Source: Thermococcus sp. CX2 (GTDB lineage: Archaea > Methanobacteriota_B > Thermococci > Thermococcales > Thermococcaceae). From it: 64,000 nt of DNA. Below, one piece after another: positions 60,391 through 64,000 of the stretch. Within the stretch, counting starts at the first letter, position 1, and every line of letters begins with the position of its first letter. The translations under genes were made by a program, and so were the position numbers. The notes under the pieces were generated by a model. That model was given only the letters and a program-made list of their open reading frames with translations. It had not been told where the DNA came from and ran no database searches. Location of the stretch: contig NZ_SNUQ01000002.1 in assembly GCF_012027555.1 (NCBI RefSeq), forward strand, positions 434,001 to 498,000, written 5' to 3'.

Positions 60391-60702
60391 ATGGAGGATG
60401 TCATCAAAGAGATTGTCGATGCCGAGAAGCAGGCTGAGAAAAGGATTGAAAAGGCAAAGGAAGACGCTAAGGCCATAGTCCTCAAAGCCAAGGAAGATGC
60501 GAAGCTCATAGAGAAGGAGATAATCGAGGAAGCTGAGGAAAAGGCCAAGGCTCTCGTTGAGAAGGCCCGCCTGGAGGGCGAGGAGGAGGCGAAGAAAATC
60601 CTTGAGGAGGGCGAGAAGGAAGTCGAAGAGCTCAAGATTAAGGCCACCAACAACTTCGAGAAGGCCATATCTGCCGGCATAGAGCTCGTAAGAGGGGGCT
60701 GA
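60391..60702 (+). CDS. ahaH: A-type ATP synthase subunit H
   Basis: A 103-residue, almost wholly helical protein rich in Glu, Lys and Ala, with right-handed coiled-coil-like repeats (EKAKEDAKAIVLKAKEDAKL). It pairs with subunit E to form the peripheral stalks of the A1Ao ATP synthase. It is first gene of the operon in the order H, I, K, E, C, as in other Thermococcales, with subunit I two bases downstream. Confidence 0.92.
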   Translation: MEDVIKEIVDAEKQAEKRIEKAKEDAKAIVLKAKEDAKLIEKEIIEEAEEKAKALVEKARLEGEEEAKKILEEGEKEVEELKIKATNNFEKAISAGIELVRGG

Positions 60703-60703
60703 G

Positions 60704-62683
60704 ATGTTCAGGCCAGAAGAGATGGTTAAAATCGAGGTAATGACCCTCAACAGGTACAAGGATTCTCTCTTGACTTATCTCCACGAGCAGGGTGTCGTGG
60801 AGATCAGGGAGATAGACGTTAAAATCGCCCAGAAGGATTCTCCCAACGAGTTCCACAGAAAGGCGGCCTCATACAGCATAACCATCTCAAGACTCGTTGA
60901 TTTCCTCAAGGCTTACAGAAAGACCAAGGGCGGCGGCATAAAGGAGTTCATCTTTCCCCCCGAGAGGGAGAAGAAGACCTACAAATATGGGGGAATCGAG
61001 AAGCTCATAAAGGACGTTGAGAGCTTTCTTGAGGTTGTTGAACCAGAGATAAAGGCCGTTGAGGGTAAAATAACCGCGACCCAGACGGAAATTGAGAGGA
61101 TAAAGACCGACATCTCAATTCTTGAGCTCCTCTCCGCGCTCAACCTTGATGTCTCCTATCTCAGGTCCACCGACATGGTCGAGATAGTGGTCGGAACCAT
61201 CGATAGAAACAAGTTCCCGCCCCTCATCGAGGAGGTCAAAAAGGCCACCGAGGGGAGAGTGGCTTTTGTTTCCAAGGAGTTCAAAGATAAAGTTCTGGTG
61301 GTTTTCGCATTCATCAAGAGGGACTACGAGAAGGCCAATCCGATACTGGCAAAGTACTCTCTCGAGAGGCTGGAAGTCCCAGAGGGTGAGGGGACTCCGA
61401 GGGAGCTTATAAAAGTCTATGAGGAGAAGCTCAGGATCAAGGAGAAGGAGCTTGAAAGCGCGAAGAAGGACGCCGAGATGCTCGCCGAGAAGTACTACGA
61501 CGACGTGGTTTTCTACCAGGAGCTGATGGAGAACGAGAGGGACAAGGCCACAGTCCTGCCGATGCTCGCGAGGACAAACATGACCTTTGCCATGACGGGC
61601 TGGCTCCCGAGGAGTGAGGTTCCGAATGTTCTTGAGGGAATCAAGAGGATAACTGAGGGAAAGGCCTACATCAACATCAAGGAGCCGAGCAAGGAGGAGC
61701 TCGATGACATCCCGATCAAGCTCAAGAACCCGAGCTTCTTCAGGCCCTTTGAGATGCTCACCGAGATGTACGGTGTCCCGAAGTACAATGAGATAGACCC
61801 AACGCCGATAATAACCTTCACCTACTCGTTCTTCTTCGGCTTCATGCTCACGGACTTCATGTACGGCCTCATAATAGCCATAGTCGCTGCACTGCTCGTC
61901 AAGGGTCACAAGAAGTTCAACGACGGCACCTACAAGTTCGCCTACACCTTGCTCATCAGCGCCGCTTTCACCATGATTATGGGCGTCCTCTTCGGCAGCT
62001 ACTTCGGCAACGCCCTCGATTTGGCCGGCTTCAACGTCTGGCGCAAGTGGGACAGCATGACAGACGCGCTGGTAGTCCTCCAGATGGCATTGGCCATAGG
62101 CCTCGCCCACCTATTCACCGGCTATACTGTAGGCTTCATAGTCAAGATGAAGAACGGCGAAGTCAAAGACGCAATCTTCGACCAGCTCTCCTGGATGCTC
62201 ATAATACTCGGCGTCTCGCTCCTTGGCCTGGGAGCCATGGGTCAGCCAGGCTTCACCATGCCTGGAAAGGCTCTCTTCGGGGCTGGCCTAGTGCTCTTCA
62301 TCCTCAGCGAGTTCAGGAACGGTGCACTGGCGATACTGCTGACGATATCGGACTTCTTCGGCTTCGTCGGCAGCTGGCTCAGCTACGCCCGTCTGATGGC
62401 ACTGGCTTTGGCAACCGCTGGAATAGCCATGGTCATCAACATCCTTGTCCAGATGGTCTGGGGCATAAGCATCGGCCCCGTTCCAATAGGCATAGTCATT
62501 GGCCTCATACTGTTTGTCGGCGGCCAGCTGTTTTCGGTCGCCATCAACGCCCTCGGAGCGTTCGTCCACTCGCTCCGTCTGCAGTACGTTGAATTTTTCG
62601 GAACCTTTTACTCTGGCGAAGGTAAGCGCTTCGAGCCCTTCAGGGCAAAAAGGGAGGTCTCAAAGTTAGAGTTTGAAGCTTAA
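60704..62683 (+). CDS. atpI: A-type ATP synthase subunit I (a-subunit)
   Basis: A 659-residue protein. The N-terminal cytoplasmic half (1 to about 375) binds the peripheral stalks. The C-terminal half has about eight helices with FFFGFMLTDFMYGL at its start and DFFGFVGSWLSYARLMALAL, containing the Arg required for ion translocation, near 565. HSLRLQYVEFFGTFYSGEGK is the conserved end motif. It forms the ion channel with the K ring. It starts two bases after subunit H. Confidence 0.96.
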   Translation: MFRPEEMVKIEVMTLNRYKDSLLTYLHEQGVVEIREIDVKIAQKDSPNEFHRKAASYSITISRLVDFLKAYRKTKGGGIKEFIFPPEREKKTYKYGGIEKLIKDVESFLEVVEPEIKAVEGKITATQTEIERIKTDISILELLSALNLDVSYLRSTDMVEIVVGTIDRNKFPPLIEEVKKATEGRVAFVSKEFKDKVLVVFAFIKRDYEKANPILAKYSLERLEVPEGEGTPRELIKVYEEKLRIKEKELESAKKDAEMLAEKYYDDVVFYQELMENERDKATVLPMLARTNMTFAMTGWLPRSEVPNVLEGIKRITEGKAYINIKEPSKEELDDIPIKLKNPSFFRPFEMLTEMYGVPKYNEIDPTPIITFTYSFFFGFMLTDFMYGLIIAIVAALLVKGHKKFNDGTYKFAYTLLISAAFTMIMGVLFGSYFGNALDLAGFNVWRKWDSMTDALVVLQMALAIGLAHLFTGYTVGFIVKMKNGEVKDAIFDQLSWMLIILGVSLLGLGAMGQPGFTMPGKALFGAGLVLFILSEFRNGALAILLTISDFFGFVGSWLSYARLMALALATAGIAMVINILVQMVWGISIGPVPIGIVIGLILFVGGQLFSVAINALGAFVHSLRLQYVEFFGTFYSGEGKRFEPFRAKREVSKLEFEA

Positions 62684-62695
62684 GGAGGTGTTTGA

Positions 62696-63187
<492 letters not shown>

Positions 63188-63195
63188 GCCCTCCA

Positions 63196-63207
63196 AACTT
63201 TCTTTAT
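63196..63207 (+). promoter_or_regulatory. Possible internal promoter before subunit E
   Basis: CTTTCTTTATATATAG in the 44-base gap between K and E contains a very good TATA box (TTTATATA), placed so that transcription would begin near 63228, just before the ATG at 63232. It could raise expression of E, C and later subunits independently. GAGGAAGG also lies between, so a longer polycistronic message could be translated as well. Confidence 0.5.
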
Positions 63208-63231
63208 ATATAGCCCGACGGAGGAAGGAAG

Positions 63232-63843
63232 ATGAATGGAGCAGAGCTGATAATTCAGGAGATAAACAGGGAAGCGGAGCAGAAGATACAGTACATACTC
63301 AGCGAGGCCCAGAAGGAGGCGGAGAAGATTAAGGAGGAGGCCCGCAAGAGGGCCGAGGCCAGGGCAGAGTGGATACTCAGGAAGGCCCACACTCAGGCCG
63401 AGATAGAGAAGCAGAGGATCATAGCCAACGCCAAGCTTGAGGTCAGGAAGAAGAGGCTCGCCGTTCAGGAGGCGCTCATCCAGGAGGTCATTGCAGCCCT
63501 GCGCGAGAGGCTGGCTGAACTACCCGACGAGGAGTACTTCCCGATGCTTGTAGATTTGACGGCCCAGGCCATCGAGGAGCTCGGAAGCGAGAGCGTTGTC
63601 ATTAAGTCCAACGAGAGAACCCTTGAGCTGCTCCGCGGAAGGTTCGAGGAGTTCAAAAAGGCCCTCGAGGAGAAGTTCGGGAAGAATGTTGAGATAACCC
63701 TCGATGAGCCAATAAGCACCATAGGCGGCGTCATCGTCGAAACCATAGATAAGAGCGTTAGGGTGGACAACCGTTTTGAGGCAAGGATAGAGAGGTTTGA
63801 GAGTGACTTGAGGGCAGAGATTGCCAAGGCTCTCTTCGGGTGA
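63232..63843 (+). CDS. atpE: A-type ATP synthase subunit E
   Basis: A 203-residue peripheral-stalk protein. A long charged N-terminal helix (about 1-100, EAQKEAEKIKEEARKRAEAR) pairs with subunit H. The globular C-terminal domain (about 110-200) with TLDEPISTIGGVIVETIDKS and VDNRFEARIER holds the catalytic head. It is followed five bases later by subunit C. Confidence 0.95.
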   Translation: MNGAELIIQEINREAEQKIQYILSEAQKEAEKIKEEARKRAEARAEWILRKAHTQAEIEKQRIIANAKLEVRKKRLAVQEALIQEVIAALRERLAELPDEEYFPMLVDLTAQAIEELGSESVVIKSNERTLELLRGRFEEFKKALEEKFGKNVEITLDEPISTIGGVIVETIDKSVRVDNRFEARIERFESDLRAEIAKALFG

Positions 63844-63848
63844 GGCGA

Positions 63849-64000
63849 ATGGAAGCAGGGGCGGTAACTGGAATCCTCAACACAACATTGGCGGTGGTCT
63901 TCGTTTGGGTGGGATACAAGACGTCCAAGATAATCTGGAAGTACACCCCCTACTCCTACCCTAACGCGAGGATAAAGGCAATGGAAGCCAAGCTCCTGAC
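63849..64000 (+). CDS. atpC: A-type ATP synthase subunit C, N-terminal part
   Basis: The first 50 codons of the central-stalk connector subunit: VTGILNTTLAVVFVWVGYKT is a hydrophobic start peculiar to Thermococcales subunit C, followed by YTPYSYPNARIKAMEAKLL. Subunit C links the rotor ring to the central shaft. The gene runs off the right edge; F, A, B and D subunits are expected beyond it. Confidence 0.92.
   Translation, partial: MEAGAVTGILNTTLAVVFVWVGYKTSKIIWKYTPYSYPNARIKAMEAKLL

Overview
The window is chromosomal DNA of a hyperthermophilic euryarchaeon of the order Thermococcales, most likely Thermococcus. The evidence is archaeal BRE/TATA promoters, GGTGA-type ribosome binding sites, Arg codons dominated by AGG/AGA, an A-type ATP synthase operon, an M32 carboxypeptidase, a 4-alpha-glucanotransferase of the T. 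litoralis type, and a perfect Thermococcales Glycolytic Motif (TATCAC-N5-GTGATA). I see no tRNA, rRNA, insertion sequence, integrase or CRISPR array.

Layout. 0.1-4.1 kb: a MoxR/DUF58/DUF4129 membrane operon. 4.1-16.3 kb: mostly housekeeping genes (PfkB kinase, carboxypeptidase, FAD reductase, pyrrolidone carboxyl peptidase, DUF460, a TtuA-like tRNA thiolase, a site-2 protease). They are interrupted at 6.6-8.6 kb by one AT-rich orphan gene encoding a winged-helix/PIN/coiled-coil/membrane protein. 16.3-29.1 kb: a surface-glycan and sulfate-activation region. One run is three family-2 glycosyltransferases alternating with two alkaline-phosphatase-superfamily proteins. A divergent sulfotransferase gene follows. 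A second run is RHH regulator, ATP sulfurylase, DHH phosphoesterase, a third phosphatase-superfamily protein, APS kinase, TSUP anion carrier and polysaccharide flippase. Together these can make PAPS, transfer sulfate, plausibly remove PAP, and export a sulfated glycan. 29.1-29.4 kb: two tandem C/D box sRNA genes and two likely operators. 29.4-37.7 kb: CDF transporter, aspartate/tyrosine decarboxylase, antiporter, HAD hydrolase, dolichol-kinase-like protein and a very large secreted repeat protein. 37.7-39.8 kb: divergent promoter with the glycolytic motif, then 4-alpha-glucanotransferase. 39.8-50.8 kb: second TtuA-like protein, FAD oxidoreductase, CBS protein with antiporter, MarC protein, hisS, alaS, small proteins and three more candidate C/D box sRNAs. 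50.9-60.3 kb: Elp3, two tandem membrane-anchored paralogs, cysteine-cluster and PUA proteins, KaiC-like ATPase, AdoMet decarboxylase, SecF/SecD, TrkA. 60.4-64 kb: the A-type ATP synthase operon (H, I, K, E, start of C), cut by the window end.

The strongest points for a second look are the sulfation region with its phased-repeat RHH operator, the AT-rich PIN/membrane protein, the five candidate C/D box sRNAs (one guide matches a conserved archaeal 16S rRNA stretch), and the starch-utilisation promoter shared with a non-enzymatic repeat protein. No searches were run; family names come from motifs read by eye, and operons and promoters are inferred from spacing and sequence.
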